Program-made: the position numbers and the translations under genes
The notes under the pieces: generated by a model
Database searches by the model: none
The model's input: only the letters and a program-made list of their open reading frames with translations
What the model was told of the DNA's origin: nothing
Source: Filobasidium wieringae
Lineage: Eukaryota; Basidiomycota; Tremellomycetes; Filobasidiales; Filobasidiaceae
Direction of reading: 5' to 3'
Assembly: GCA_001600055.1 (NCBI GenBank)
Contig: BCIV01000004.1
Coordinates: 608,430-672,429, forward strand
DNA: 64,000 bases
Part shown: positions 44,828-57,243 of the stretch, one piece after another
How positions within the stretch are numbered: position 1 is the first letter of the stretch
Layout: every line of letters begins with the position of its first letter

Positions 44828-46956
44828 TCATCCATCTACCTGCATGGCTTCGCCTTCAGGCTTTGCTGCTCCAGCGTTCTCTCTTGGAAGACGGATTTAT
44901 ATATCAGTATGCGTCATGCATACGCTGCAAATCTACGGTTGCTGACTCACTTTTCATATTCCAAGCTCTTGCTAAAGTACTCATTCGGATGGGTGACTGC
45001 AGCACCACCTCCCAAACCTTCACCCTTCTTGACATTGGCCTGATGGGTAAGCTCGAACACTCTTGTACAAGCCACATGATAATGCGTCTTCTTGACGGAA
45101 TCCATGACTTCTCTCATCTCCATAGACCCTGCGTGGAGTGACCCCGGATAAGCCTCGATAAGGAAAGTTTGCAAGTGTTCTGGTGAAAAGTGTCGGTATG
45201 GACAACCATGTGATTCCTGAGCTCCTGGCTGAGGACCCGTCAGGATCTGCTGACAACTGTGAAATGATATGAAGCGAGAGTCAGTATTGGTTGACAGGGA
45301 AAGTGACAAGCGATTCCCCAACCCATACCTCTTAGCCTGATAGTTCTGTCGTTTTCCTTCCTGTCCATAGCTATGTCGGATATTGTACTTGTATTCTTTG
45401 CTAAACTTGTCATCTGACATCGTAGGTCCAAACGCTCTCCTCCAGTAGATCAGAGATTCATCCAGTGGCAACCCTAGACACTATAATGCATGTCATACAG
45501 ATTAGACGTCATCGCCTCGAGCGGTCACGGCGTTCCAATTACCTTCAAGAACAAGCCAAACTGTAGCCTAGCATGATGTTTCAAGTGCCTATCCATCTTT
45601 AACCTCTTCCACAGGTTGTATTGACAAGCGGGGAAGTGTCGTTTCGCAAGGGAATCGACCATATCCGCTGTCACCTGGTTCTCCTCTCCAGGCGTTCCAA
45701 AGAAGCTGTTATCCGTTGCTGTTATGTTTGTAAGGAACGATAGCGAGAGGTGGGATAGAATGGGAAGAAGCCGATCATCTTCGTCCATTCTTGGTAGAGA
45801 TCTGGCTGTCATCTGGTTGATCAAAAGGGGATGTCAAGCTCTGACCACCTCCCGCACAATCGGAGACACAATCGACTAACCTCGAGAGCTTTACCTAATC
45901 GCTCTTTGAAAGCTTGCAGTACCAAACTAATCTGGTAGGTCGGTGGGACGTATGCATTCCCTCCCTTGATGAAAACCCTACGCGTAGACACCAAATCTGG
46001 TACTGTATACCAAGGAACCTACCAAGTCCAGCGTCAGAGTTATTTTTGCATCGCGTCAGTTGGGTACCAGCTTACCTTAACATAGTGATCCGCCATGACA
46101 CTCGCTTCTGTAGCATTCTTGGTATTGACACAAGAGAACAGTTCTTTCCTCAGCTGTGATTTCTCGGCATCGGTGACCTATCACCACGTCCGCGTACCAA
46201 TACCATTAGCAGAGAGGACAGATTGATCTGTAAAGTTACAATACTCACGATCTGCCAATCAAATTGTAACGACTCCAGAAACTCTCGACGTTCATTTTGG
46301 TCGTCTGTCTCGTACCGCTGTCTGAATAGCTCCGATTCCGTTCTGATAAACTTCTCCCTCAGATCTGGACTACATCCGTTTTGAAAACAAGATAGGATGA
46401 GATTAGCGATCAGAAGGGGTTCAACCACGGAGTAGATCTGACCTTCTGCAGAAAGCTAATCTCAAAACCCAATGCCCTATCTCATCTTTCCTCCTCTCAT
46501 CGTCTAAGCGAATATTCCTAGCGGTATTGCTACTCAGGTTCAGATCTCGCTTCAAGGCTTGTTGTACTAGGTCTCGATACTGGGACGGAGGAAGGGAACG
46601 CTCTGATAGGGTTTGTAATTGAGTCAAGACTGATCAACAGGTAATCGCAAGAGCGAGATGTCAATAGGTCAATCGGAATGAAGAGCAGATCACGGATCAA
46701 CCTTTAAGCCGAGCGATAGCGTATATCTCGAATTCCTCCAACGTTATGTCCATTGTCGGCGCCCTTTGATAGCTAGAAGAGACGCAAAAGCGGAGCCTTA
46801 GCCCCCTCCTTCTACCGCTTTGAACGAAAGTACCTACAAATTCAAACGGAATGGGTAGCGGTCACTCGGTCCGCTGTTGCTTAGACGTCGGTTCAGCTTG
46901 ACCTGTCCGCCGGACGATGGTCCCGCTTGAGGTGTTCTAGGAGCGGCTTTGAACAT
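44828..46956 (-). CDS. PRI2: DNA primase large subunit
   Basis: Regulatory iron-sulfur subunit of Pol alpha-primase, required to start DNA strands. Minus strand, start ATG 46954-46956 (MFKAAPRTPQAGPSS), stop at 44828-44830, about eight exons and about 550 residues. N-terminal domain: DRYPFRLNF joined to YQRAPTMDITLEEFE and AIARLKVL, then DEIGHWVLRLAFCR. The C-terminal domain holds all four [4Fe-4S] cysteines in family spacing: FPACQYNLWKRL, KSCQQIL (after an intron), HGCPYRHF and HVACTRVFE. YNIRHSYGQEGKR and HPNEYFSKSLEYE are the conserved RNA/DNA-binding helices. The tail ends AMQVDG. Divergent from HID1, about 700 bp apart. Confidence 0.92.
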
Positions 46957-47653
46957 TGTTCTAAGGCCTGCAAGACAGTCAAGCTTTAGGGTTTTGAGTC
47001 CAGCAACCTACGGTATAAGCCGTAGTAGCTGTAGTGAAATGATTGTTACAACCAGAATAACACTCAACTCCATCAACTTCAAACGCGAGAACGCGACGAC
47101 GCGACGACGCGTTTTCACTAAATGAAATCCCTCGACGGGGCTCCTCCTCAGGCCTCGGATCATACTGGTCGATCTTACAAGCCGATGATCGGTCAACCCG
47201 AAGACCTCGTGTTTGAGACAGAGGTCCAATACATGACTGGCTACAAGGACTTGACAAGACGAGACCTGCTAGAGTACGTCATACCGCCTCTTGGGTATGA
47301 ATCAATGTCAAGATTGTAGCGGTATTGTAGGACGGCTCTGCTGTCAGCTCGCTTTCTCGCAGCTGACGAGTACCATCTTGCAACTCGCAACTCGCAACGT
47401 TGCTTTGTATCCTATCCAAATGAAGCAATTTACATATTGATCGAACGAAGGGACGAGCGAATAACTCGGTAGTTGCAGCCTCCGCCCTCCTGCTCCTGTG
47501 CGCGCGGAACCGGATGATCTTCATGACCTCATTCATATCAGCAGCAAGCAGCGTTCATAGATAACATCACTCGTTCGCATCTTGCTCGCCTACGACACTG
47601 ACCCGGACTTACATTCATCCCCCCCTTGTGTGATTTCTACATCCCCTTCACCC
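46957..47653. promoter_or_regulatory. Divergent promoter region, PRI2 and HID1
   Basis: About 700 bp with only short frames (for example 47122-47319 plus, 46979-47257 minus) and no domain. A CGACGACGCGACGACGCG patch occurs near 47090-47112. Confidence 0.4.
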
Positions 47654-50600
47654 ATGTTCTCGCCGATCAAGTCCATCGGCTCGCAGATCGGGTTACCATT
47701 CCTCTCTCAAGACGAGGATGCGAGACTTCAGTTCCGAACAGGGAACAATGGGATCAAGCGATTGTCACGCAAGGAGGTGAGCTTCAATGGTTTGAGAGCA
47801 TGCAAGATCAGGGCTGAACATACAACGCTGTTTATTATAGGTTATTCCGTTGACAGATGTTGGCTATTGGTCACAGGTGAGTGCTTAACGAGGATCATGT
47901 TGATATACCATCCCTAAAGCTCACAGTATTGCAATACCCTTTATGATCGCAGTATTGGATGCTGTTCGAGAGCTCAGCAGACGTGAACTCTCTTATATCG
48001 GTTGGAGACAGTAAGCTATATGCCACGTATATCTCTATACGTCTTCGCTACATGATGATTGAGCTAAATCGTCTCCTGCTTATCAGTTCGTTCGGCGCTG
48101 CACCAATCTCCACGAAATCTCTCAAATCTCATTGAGACACTCTCGCGCCATCTTTTCGCTCTTGTGGGATCCAATCAGTTCCCCACACCCGTCAAGACCT
48201 CAGCAATTCCACTTCCAAGTAATTTTCGCAGGACGCTCACCAATGCGACAGGAGGATCTAACCTATCAACTCCCGATCCCACACGCGAAGTTCTCAATTG
48301 TTCAAGGGTACTCGGAAGGGTTCTACCGGTAGTATACGAAGCGGAAACCGAAAACGTTAGTGACGATGACTACAGAGAATTCGACGGCGAGAATCAGTTG
48401 GGGGAAAATGTGGACGATAGGAGACTGAAGGGACATTTCGCTTGGCATGTTTTGTGGAAACGACCTATTGCGCCCACCCAACCTGATCGATCTGGTCAAT
48501 TCCGATCCGATGGATATGCTGGTGATGAACGGATGTCCGAGGATAAGCGGATGGAGCTGGACCCTTTGACTAGGGCTGCGGAGGAGGTTTCTCGGCCTGG
48601 AGAACAAGTAGAAGAGTTGCAGAGGTTGCCTAGTCTATCCGATAGGCTCTTCAGCGCTACAGTGGATCTCCTGTTTTGTGCCGGATTTACTATCCCGGAA
48701 GCTGCTAGAGGTACAGATGGGGATGCAGACAAGATAAACGTGAGTTGACCGTGTACGTTTGTACTTTGCGAGCGCGACCTTCATGCTGAATGTTTCTATT
48801 TAGTATATTATCTGGGAGCGAGGAGTAGGCAGCACACACGACATCGGTTCTTCTGCAGAGCTGGATCGTCACAAAATTGAAGTCTTGCGACTTATGCTCG
48901 TCCTCCTCTCATCGACAATCTACACCGCTCCTCATCTTCTTCCGCATTCCCTTAACCGACCTCTTCATCTCTTAACGCACAATCTCGAGCGAAGATTGGT
49001 ATTGAGTTTGATGTGTTCCTGGCTGAATACCAGTCTTTCGCGGGGATCTCAATCTAACTGGGGTGAAAGCATTCCCTACACCCATCTTATCAGTCGTACA
49101 GGGGAGGACAGGCGAACGCTAGTCAGGATGAGTTTGATGGTCCTCCTGGTTGCTTTGGATCACTGGAAGGTAGACAAGGAGGAAGTTGTAGAAACTCCCG
49201 GAGCGGGGATTCTGAACGGTTCGTTGTCGAGCGGGATGCCCGGGTCCACCAGCGGTACTGCGATGTTTGGCGAAAGCGTGCCTAAGAAGGACGAAAATGC
49301 CTTTAGGTATTTTGTTTCGAAAATGGTGGGTTTGTTGCAGCGAATTCCCTGAGATAGCGTTTGACGAAAAACGATATAGCACCGGACGGAGGATTTTGAA
49401 TTCATCCTGAACGGGATTCTAGGTATTCTTACCGAGCACACTGCTGTGAGACAGAACGTCTTGCCAGGAAGCAAGAAACCAATCGAGTATATTTTGGAGA
49501 TTTGTAAGTTCCAAAGAATCCTATCATTGCAAGCTCAAGTGCGCGGTACTCACGACTACCGTTTACAGTTATGCTGTTCTGGAAGTTGCTTGATATCAAT
49601 AAGGTAAGGCATAGTTTCTTGTCCACTTTAGAAATTGAGAAGCTAACGGAAATCAACCTTAGCGTTTCCGAGCATACGTACATGAAAATGGCAAGACTAC
49701 AGATATTGTCGGCCATATCCTGGTTTGTTGTCTGGAGTTGAAGGATAATCCAGGTATGCCGCTTCCTTAGCTTCATCAGCACTCATGCTGACAATCGATT
49801 TGTGACCAACAGCTCATCATGGCTTATTAAGAATGCTGTCATACATATTACAAGCGATGTCAGCGGACCGTGCCTTTGGTAACGCGATAAATAAGCCACT
49901 TAACATCGCCGTTCCGGTCCGATGGACAGTACAAGGCACAACCGCTGATTTCATGATCGTGGTAAGTTAGTAATGAAGCTGTCTACTTGTTCTAGTTGTG
50001 AGATCTCATTCGGCCTTTTGACAGTCTATATACTCAATCGCGACTACAGCCGGTCTCAATCCTCTATTTCCAGCATTGACAGCAACGATTAGTAACGTTG
50101 CACCATACCTGAAGGGAATTGGAGTGCAAGCTTCGACTCGTTTGTTGCAGCTATTCAAGGCGTTCTCTGCGCCAAACTTCCTACTTGCAGATGAGGGCCA
50201 CCCCCGTCTAGTGTACTACCTGTAAGTGCGAATCAAAATGAACGTGACATATTCACTTGATCTCTGAATTCATCCACAGGCTGGAGACTTTCAATGGAGT
50301 CATTTTCCACCAATTGCAAGGTGATTAGTTATGCCCCTCCTGACATCAATGTTTAGCTGATGACAGATGTCTGTCAAACCTATAGAAAATCCTAATCTCA
50401 TGTACGCCCTGCTGAGATCGCATCAGGATTTCCAAGATCTGGCTACCTTCACGCTTCTAAGCGGTCTGAGAGAAATACAAAAACGAATGCTTGCCAGGGC
50501 GGCTGCAAGTGGGTTGGATTTTGCTGCTGACCGCTTTTGAGCTGTTGCTGACCGCGAACGGCAGGTCTTGCGGGGGAAAAGGAAGGAAGAGACTTCCGGC

Positions 50601-51566
50601 CTCTGTACGATCCTAATCTTCCAATTGAGAAAGCCTCACTTCTTGCTCGCGAGGACGAGTCACGTAGGAATACGATGGAGATACAGGCTCCACCTACACC
50701 CACATCGCTCTTGTCCCCGAAAGACAACAGCGTAGCATCTCCCTTATACACTCCCGGTGAAGCCGAGGAGGATCCAATGGCTACAGCTGAGACCAATGCT
50801 AATCGACAGAATGCTAACCCTAAGTCTGAAAAGGCGAAGGGGAAGATGAGGGAACGTAGCGAGTCTATGAACACACTTGCTGCCGAAAACGAGCTGCATC
50901 GCCTGGCCCTGAGTGGAATTGGGCCAAATGGATACGTTCCAACGCAAGAATGGGTTTCGAGCTGGCAGAAGGGGTGAGTCCAGAAGCCGCGCTATGCTCT
51001 GACGGCTTGTTGAGTTGATTTGCCCCCACGATATAGCCTACCACTCGATTCGGTTCTTGTCACGATTTCGGAGCTGCTCCCGAAGGTTCAAGAATTACAA
51101 CCAGCTTCGTCGCCAGGTCCGAGTCGAAACGTCATCAACTTTTTGAAAAGTGCCAATCTAGACAATGTATTACCATCCCACCCACCTCTCAATCCGCGGC
51201 GTTTCCAAGTGCGTTTTCCAATCCAGATTTGAGAAATCGATTCTGACAAGCTTTTTTTTTCGACTTGCAGTGGAGTGTTGCATCGACAATCTGGCTGAGC
51301 TCACTATTGTGGGGGCAAATATACACAGCAGCGCTTGTGAATTTCAATAATACCGCTGTTCGCTTGTTCGGTGTCAAACAGGCCGCACCAAGCCGGCGAG
51401 AACAAGTAAGTCAGCGTATTACTCATGCTCAGGTGAACTAGTCTGAGCAGAATTTTCACAGGCAATACAGAACGTGTCAAATAGACTGATGTCTTTTGTA
51501 AACGGTCCCGTTCCAGCAACAGCCGGAACAACCACAAGTCGTAGGCCATCCATGTCAGGCAACTGA
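47654..51566 (+). CDS. HID1-family Golgi protein (Ftp105/Hid3-like)
   Basis: Peripheral Golgi protein of the secretory pathway (animal HID-1; fission yeast Ftp105). Start ATG 47654, stop TGA 51564-51566, many short exons and roughly 950-980 residues. The N-terminus MFSPIKSIGSQIGLPF leads to LQFRTGNNGIKRLSRKE, then VIPLTDVGYWSQYWMLFES, the usual HID1 opening (F..G...L......P....FW..FW). Downstream: LFSATVDLLFCAGFTIP, IIWERGVGS, HKIEVLRLMLVLLSSTIY, RTLVRMSLMVLLVALDHW, FEFILNGILGILTEHT and ILEIFMLFWKLLDINKRFR, then LARAAASLAGEKEGRDF and PTQEWVSSWQKGLPLDSV near the end. The C-terminal fifth is Ser/Pro/Lys-rich and low complexity between conserved blocks. Helical solenoid-like. No membrane span. 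Confidence 0.85.
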
Positions 51567-51650
51567 GCGAATGATGCGATATATCATACCATACAGTGTT
51601 CTATTCTCGTTTTGCATTGTTCATTTTGCCAGGTGTCTTATGTCCATCCT

Positions 51651-53308
51651 TTAAAGCTCCTCCTTGATCCTGTCAGTCGCCTTCCCAGCAGCGACCTTGA
51701 CGCTGGCGGTAGCGTGTCGAACAGCATCCTCAACATCCTCGAGGCTGGCATCGCTAAGATAATCAGCAGCCTCATCGTACTTGCGGTGAACGAAAGCAGA
51801 GAGGATGTTGTTCTTCCTCTGCAGTTCGTCGAGCTTCTCAGGTGCGAGGGAAGGAGATTCGAGGAGCTTTCCGATCCTGGTAGTCTCCTTGGCGACCCAA
51901 CCTTCACCCTTCTCGGCGATCCTCTGCATAGCTTTGATGTAGTACTCAGCAGTGGTCTTGTCCTCGCCGACAGTCCTCTTAGCGACCTCGTTGACGACCT
52001 TTCCACCAACAACACCTCCGGTGATTGAGGAAACGTATTCCTGAGCGAGCTTCAAGATGGTTGAACGGTTGGACTCGGCAGCACTGAAAAACTGCGAGGC
52101 AAACTTGTCCAAAGCGGCGAGCTTGCCGGCAGTAGGCAAGAGCCTTCCTCCAGCAGATCGATGAGTTCCACACTTCTCGTTCAAGAACTATTTACAACCA
52201 AGTTAGCTGAATGATTTCCTATAGGGAGACCTTCAAGAAATCTCACCTCGATGAAAGCCTCCTCAGTCCTAGCCTTGTTGTAAGCAATAGGCTCGGAACC
52301 GTCCTTGGGGAAGAATTTGATGGTAGGGAAGCCGGAAATTCCGACTTCCTGAGCAATCTCCTTGTTCTCCTCAGCATCGGCGTTCATCTGACCAACAACA
52401 CACTGAGCAAAGGGAACGTTGTCAGAGAGAATTTCCGGTGCAATTTTCTCAGATCAGAGCTTACGTTCTTCTCGTTCTTGAAGGCAGAAGCGACTTTCTC
52501 GTAGATAGGCTTCAAGGTCTTGCAATGGCCACACTGATACGAAAGATATCCCTCCCATCATCACCTAATCCCCTTAGCGGTCGTGTCAAGACAACTCACC
52601 CAAGGAGCAGTGAAAGCGACCAAGACATCTTTTCCAGAAGAAGTGAGAGATTCAAAGTTCTTGTGGTCTACTACGAGGGCGGCGGGAGGAGCAGGGGGTT
52701 TTATACTGGACTTGACACCGGATTTCTCAGTAACGCTGATTGGCGAAAGGCAAACGTTCAGCAAACTGAGCGATGGTATGCAGCAACGAATTCAGCTTAC
52801 AATTTCACCAAAGATTCCAAGTCCCTTCCACCCTCGTAATCAACGGGGTTTGAGGCATCTTTGCCATCGAACCATTTCAAAGCTGACACAACATTTCCCC
52901 ATTAGTAGTCGCTCAGCATTGGGGAAGCTGTTAGTCTACAGGATTGACTCACTTGGGTATCCCCTGACTCCGAACTTCTTTCCAAGAGCCTTTCCGGGAC
53001 CATCAGCGTCAGTTTTGGCAATTACGACGTTCTTGGAGGAGAATGCGTCGGCCAATTGCTCGTAGACTGGAGCCAAGTTTTTGCAGTGTCCACACTGCAT
53101 TCGTCATCAAGACAATGTATTGGTTAGCTCATCGAGTAGAGGGTTACTGGCAGGCCTCAACACTGACCCAGGGGGCGAAGAATTCTACAAGGGCTGGTTT
53201 TCCCTGTCCAATGAAAGAGTCGAAGTTGGAGCTGTCGAGGTCGACTACGTTCGATGCCGCGGCAACGAGTGCCAAAGCTGGCAAGAAGAAAAGAGATGTG
53301 ATACGCAT
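51651..53308 (-). CDS. Protein disulfide isomerase, PDI-D type with ERp29 domain
   Basis: Oxidative folding enzyme of the ER lumen. Start ATG 53306-53308, signal peptide MRITSLFFLPALALVAAAS, stop at 51651-51653, about 400 residues. Two thioredoxin domains follow. In each the active-site CGHC is at the start of an exon right after an intron: APW | CGHCKNLAPVYEQLADAF and APW | CGHCKTLKPIYEKVASAF. Between them VRGYPTLKWFDGKD and EVGISGFPTIKFFPKDG give cis-Pro loops. The C-terminal helical ERp29-like region (ALDKFASQF, YYIKAMQRIAEKGEGWV, ELQRKNNILSAF) ends in KEEL, an ER-retention variant of KDEL/HDEL. This order (a-a'-D) is the ERp38/TigA subgroup. Convergent with HID1, 84 bp apart, and divergent from the GPH transporter. 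Confidence 0.93.
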
Positions 53309-53646
53309 TGTAGAGAAATGCTTTCGATTCCTTGTCAGAAGAAGAAAGATCAAGGACCAAGTCGAGGTTGATTCCTGAAGGCTCTTGAGAATAATCAGAG
53401 GCAACGCAGCGAAAGGTGACGTGGAATCTGAGGTGAAACTGAATAACATGCGTTCTTGGGTGATTCTTTTATTTCCCCCTTCAGCGCGCGTCATGTCCGG
53501 GGTTTTGGAATTGAGTGGATACAATTGTTGGCCACTGACCAGTTCGCTTCTCCCCATCACTCGGTTTTTCACCTTCTCCCTATCCGAGAGAGCAGATTGA
53601 CCGTTCTCAAGGGCTGAGGGTGGATAGTTCTCAGCTGTCGCATACC
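53309..53646. promoter_or_regulatory. Divergent promoter region, PDI and GPH transporter
   Basis: 338 bp between divergent starts. No gene seen. No unfolded-protein-response element could be confirmed by eye. Confidence 0.4.
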
Positions 53647-56600
53647 ATGGATCAACCTAGTACCCCTCCCGGAGGCTCTACACGCAGGGCTTCCTTTAAT
53701 TCACCTAAAGCCGGTACAAACAACTCTCCAGGTCAACAAGCCTATACCTCGCTTTCCGACCTCATGAACTCCCCTCAACCTAAGCAAAGGAAGGCTTCCA
53801 ACCTCAAACCCCCTGCTTACGATTCCGTCTCGAATAACTCCAAGAAAAGTAACGGAGCGAGGTTCGCTATCGGTGAAGGCTCGAGCAGGAGCCCTAGCAG
53901 GGGTTCAGGGTACGGAGCTACCCAGGATGCTGCAGCGGTTGTCAAGAAGGAGAAAAAGAAGGGGAAGAACCAGAAATTGACCTTCAAGCAGTTGATGGCT
54001 CTCACTGTGTCGATGGGAGGAAGTCAGGTCAGTCTTAATTTTGTCGGAATGTTTTCGGCGACAGCCGTCAGTGTAGCATGAGCTGAACAACCCATTTGAA
54101 TCCTTCCATCAAAACGCAGATTGCATGGGTGAGTCTATCAGTACACCATAGCTTGCCATAACATACTAAGTTGAGATGAATATAGGTTGTCGAACTTGGT
54201 TATGGAACCCCTTACTTGCTCTCCCTCGGTCTTTCAGAACAATTGACGTCGCTGGTTTGGCTCGCAGGCCCGAGTAAGCTCATCCCCTTGGCTAATACAT
54301 CTAATATGACTTAGATAAACCTCCCTCCATCAGTCTCGGGCTTGATTGCACAACCTTTGATCGGAGCCATCTCTGACTCTTCCCTATCCAAGTATCGACG
54401 TCGTTCATGGATCGTCGGAGCAACCATCCTCCTTGTGCTTTCCGCCTTGGGACTTGCTTTTACTGAACCCATGGCCGACATCTTGGTGGATCTTTTCCGT
54501 GGAGGTGTGGCGGATTGGGATCCCAAGAGACAGGAACTTGTGAGTCGACGATGATTAAGTTGAACGGATCAGGAGTTTTGGTTGAACCCATTTGTACAGG
54601 TTCAAAGTACCGCTATTGCCATTGCCGTCATCGCTTTCTACTGCCTTGATTTCGCTCTGAACGGGTGAGTTTCCTCATCTCATGTCTCACTTTCAAAATG
54701 TCTGACTTATCGCTTGGACCCGTCAGTTTACAAGGATCTCTTCGAAACCTCGCCCTAGATGTCGTGCCTGGTGAGCAACTCGCAAATGCGAGTGCATGGC
54801 ACGGTCGATTCAACCATTTCGGTAATATTCTTGGATACGCTATGGGGAGTTTGAACCTCGCCAACGCACCTATCCTCAAGTATGTCGGGGGTGGCCAGTT
54901 CAGGAAGGGTGAGTTCACTTCAATTCTGAAATACACACATATTCGAAGCTGATATGGGTTCTGGGCGGACCAGTTTGTATCATCGCCATCGTCGCCCTTG
55001 TCACCACTGTATGGGCCACTGTTTGGTACACTGAGGAGGAGGAACGTGAGGAACAATTCGGGCAGAAGAAATCGTAAGTTTCCCATGCTCGGGCATGTCA
55101 GTACGATGTTTTACTTATGCGCGATTCGTAGTAAATTCACCGACGTCTTCCACACTATCTACGAAGCTGTGATCCATCTCCCCAAGCCGGTCAGACGAGT
55201 CTGTTATGTCCAGATTTGCGCTTTCATGGGTTGGTTCCCGTATTTGTTCTACTCTACTACCTGGGTCGCCGAGGTCATGGCTACCGAGCTCGGAAAGGAT
55301 CCTAATGTGGATGATGCTACTCGGGCTGGAAGTTTGGCTTTGCTCATTTACAGTTTCGGTGAGTGATGTCGGGATATCATACATGGCGCAATGCTAAGTA
55401 AGCAAAATAGTTGCTATCGCTGCTGGAACGTTGTTACCGTACCTTGCCGCTCGTGACCATCGTTTGCTCAACCCTGAGAACGAAAAGTCTCACCACGACG
55501 AGGACTCCGAGGATGAAGATGAGGATGACAAGGAATTGCAGAGGATCAAGAGCATGGTTCGGGAGTGGAAGGCTGAGGCTCATAGGGAGGGAAGACCTCT
55601 CAAGTTGCCTATCAGTAAGTCGAGCGTGAATCATGTAGACGAAGCGCACGCTAATAGATCTGTCCTGCAAATAGTGCCTTTCCTTCTCAGAAACATTTGG
55701 ACTTCCGCTCTACTCTTGTTTGGATTTTTGATGTTCACCACCGCTTTCATTACCAAAGTCTGGCAGGTACGATCGATTGCTGAATTATGAGACGATTTAT
55801 GCTGACCGACCGCACTCCAGGCAACCATTATGATTGCTTTTGTAGGAATCTGTTGGGCTGTTGCGTGTTGGGTGTAAGTTTTGAGTCTCCGCCCGACCAG
55901 ACATCGATATTTGTGCTAATATCGTCGCGTCGTCTCTATAGTCCATTCGCGTAAGCGTTTATAGCAGTGCGACTAATATAATGTGACGTATACTGACCTG
56001 CCAGTCGGCACTTAGCATCATTATGGAATACCTCAAAGAAGTCGATGACCGTGGAAAGGAAGGTCAAGACAAGGCGCAACCTGCTGGTGTTCAGCGAGGA
56101 TCAGTTCATCCTTCCCGAGCCGTCTCTCCTGCTGCGGGGTACCGACCTGGGCATGCTCGTGCCGCTTCGACTCCGGTCATCTGGAATCCTCCCGTTGCTC
56201 CCGCTCCTACTGAAAGGACTGGATTAGTCAGGAGTTTCTCTTTGGCGAACATTGACGATCTTAATGAAGAGGTCGATTATGCCGGGTCAAAGCCTGCTAG
56301 TGGTACTATCATGGGAATTCATAATCTAGCGATTGTCTTCCCTCAGGTAAGCTCGCTTGAGCTTACATAAGACGGTGTGGTGTACTGATCAACTTGTCCG
56401 ACGTTCTATCCTCCTAGTTCGCGGTAAGCTTGAATTTGGTTTAACTTTACGTGAGGAAAGGTGTACTGATGACGTCCAATGACCTTGCCTCGCGTAGATC
56501 GCTATCATTGCTTCCTTCATCTTTAAATGGGCTGACGGAGAAGCTCCTCCTCTTGGAGGATTTGTCAAGCAGCATCATGCACCGACTAGTGGTGTAGCTT

Positions 56601-56803
56601 GGACCTTGAGATTCGGAGGCTTCATGGCTATCGTAAGCGGATGCAAGATCGCTCCTTTGTTCACATGACTAATGTATTATCGGCTTCCTCTTCATCAGAT
56701 TGGCGCTTTGATCTGCCGAAAGGTTGCTCCAACCAAGACTGAGAAAGTCATGCGACGTCGTCTTGCTGAGATGAAGGAGCAGAGTGAGGCTGATGAGCCT
56801 TGA
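53647..56803 (+). CDS. GPH-family sugar (sucrose/alpha-glucoside) transporter
   Basis: Proton-coupled disaccharide carrier of the SUT/GPH type (plant SUC, fission yeast Sut1). Start ATG 53647, stop TGA 56801-56803, many exons. A 130-residue Ser/Pro-rich cytosolic N-terminus precedes the first span. Motifs: GGSQ-IAW-VVELGYGTPYLLSLGLS, GLIAQPLIGAISDSS, YRRRSWIVGATILL, FALNGLQGSLRNLALDV, WHGRFNHFGNILGYAMG and ICAFMGWFPYLFYSTTWV. The central loop is acidic (DEDSEDEDEDD). The second half has CWVPFAIIMEYLKE and VFPQFAIAIIASFIF. Three of these joins are carried by microexons of 9, 9 and 6 nt (54120-54128, 55942-55950, 56418-56423). About 780 residues with twelve predicted spans. Substrate range is inferred from the family only. 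Confidence 0.85.
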
Positions 56804-57243
56804 TCTGCTTCATCGATTTCACCCAAGCTAGTTCTTCTTCGTTCGACCTACTAGCCGACCCATCTTGTTTACAACACGCCTGTAGCCATCTGCCTCGTCC
56901 TGTGTCTTAATGTCTCCCTCATGTCTCCGTATTATCATTTCATTTTCCTTTCAGAGTGGCCAGCTATCACCCTTTCAAGCGCTTCAGCATATTGTTGACG
57001 GGAATATGCGTATTGTCTTTTTCGGAAGCAAAATCGAGCAGTTCAAGACGACTAAAGTGACTTGCTAATCACGATGACCGCTTGGATTCCTTGATCCAAC
57101 AGCAAGCATCGTCTTACACAAATCTCGTGCTGGCCGATACCTCGGCCACTTACCTGGGCTATCAAATAATACAATGGCCTTATCAGCGCCTCTCTATAAC
57201 GATTGATCGTCTGGAAAGGAATTCCCCTTGAATCGCAAAGGTT
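56804..57243. other. Intergenic, GPH transporter to Arf-GEF
   Basis: About 440 bp with no gene seen; 3' untranslated region of the transporter and promoter of the GEF. Confidence 0.5.
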
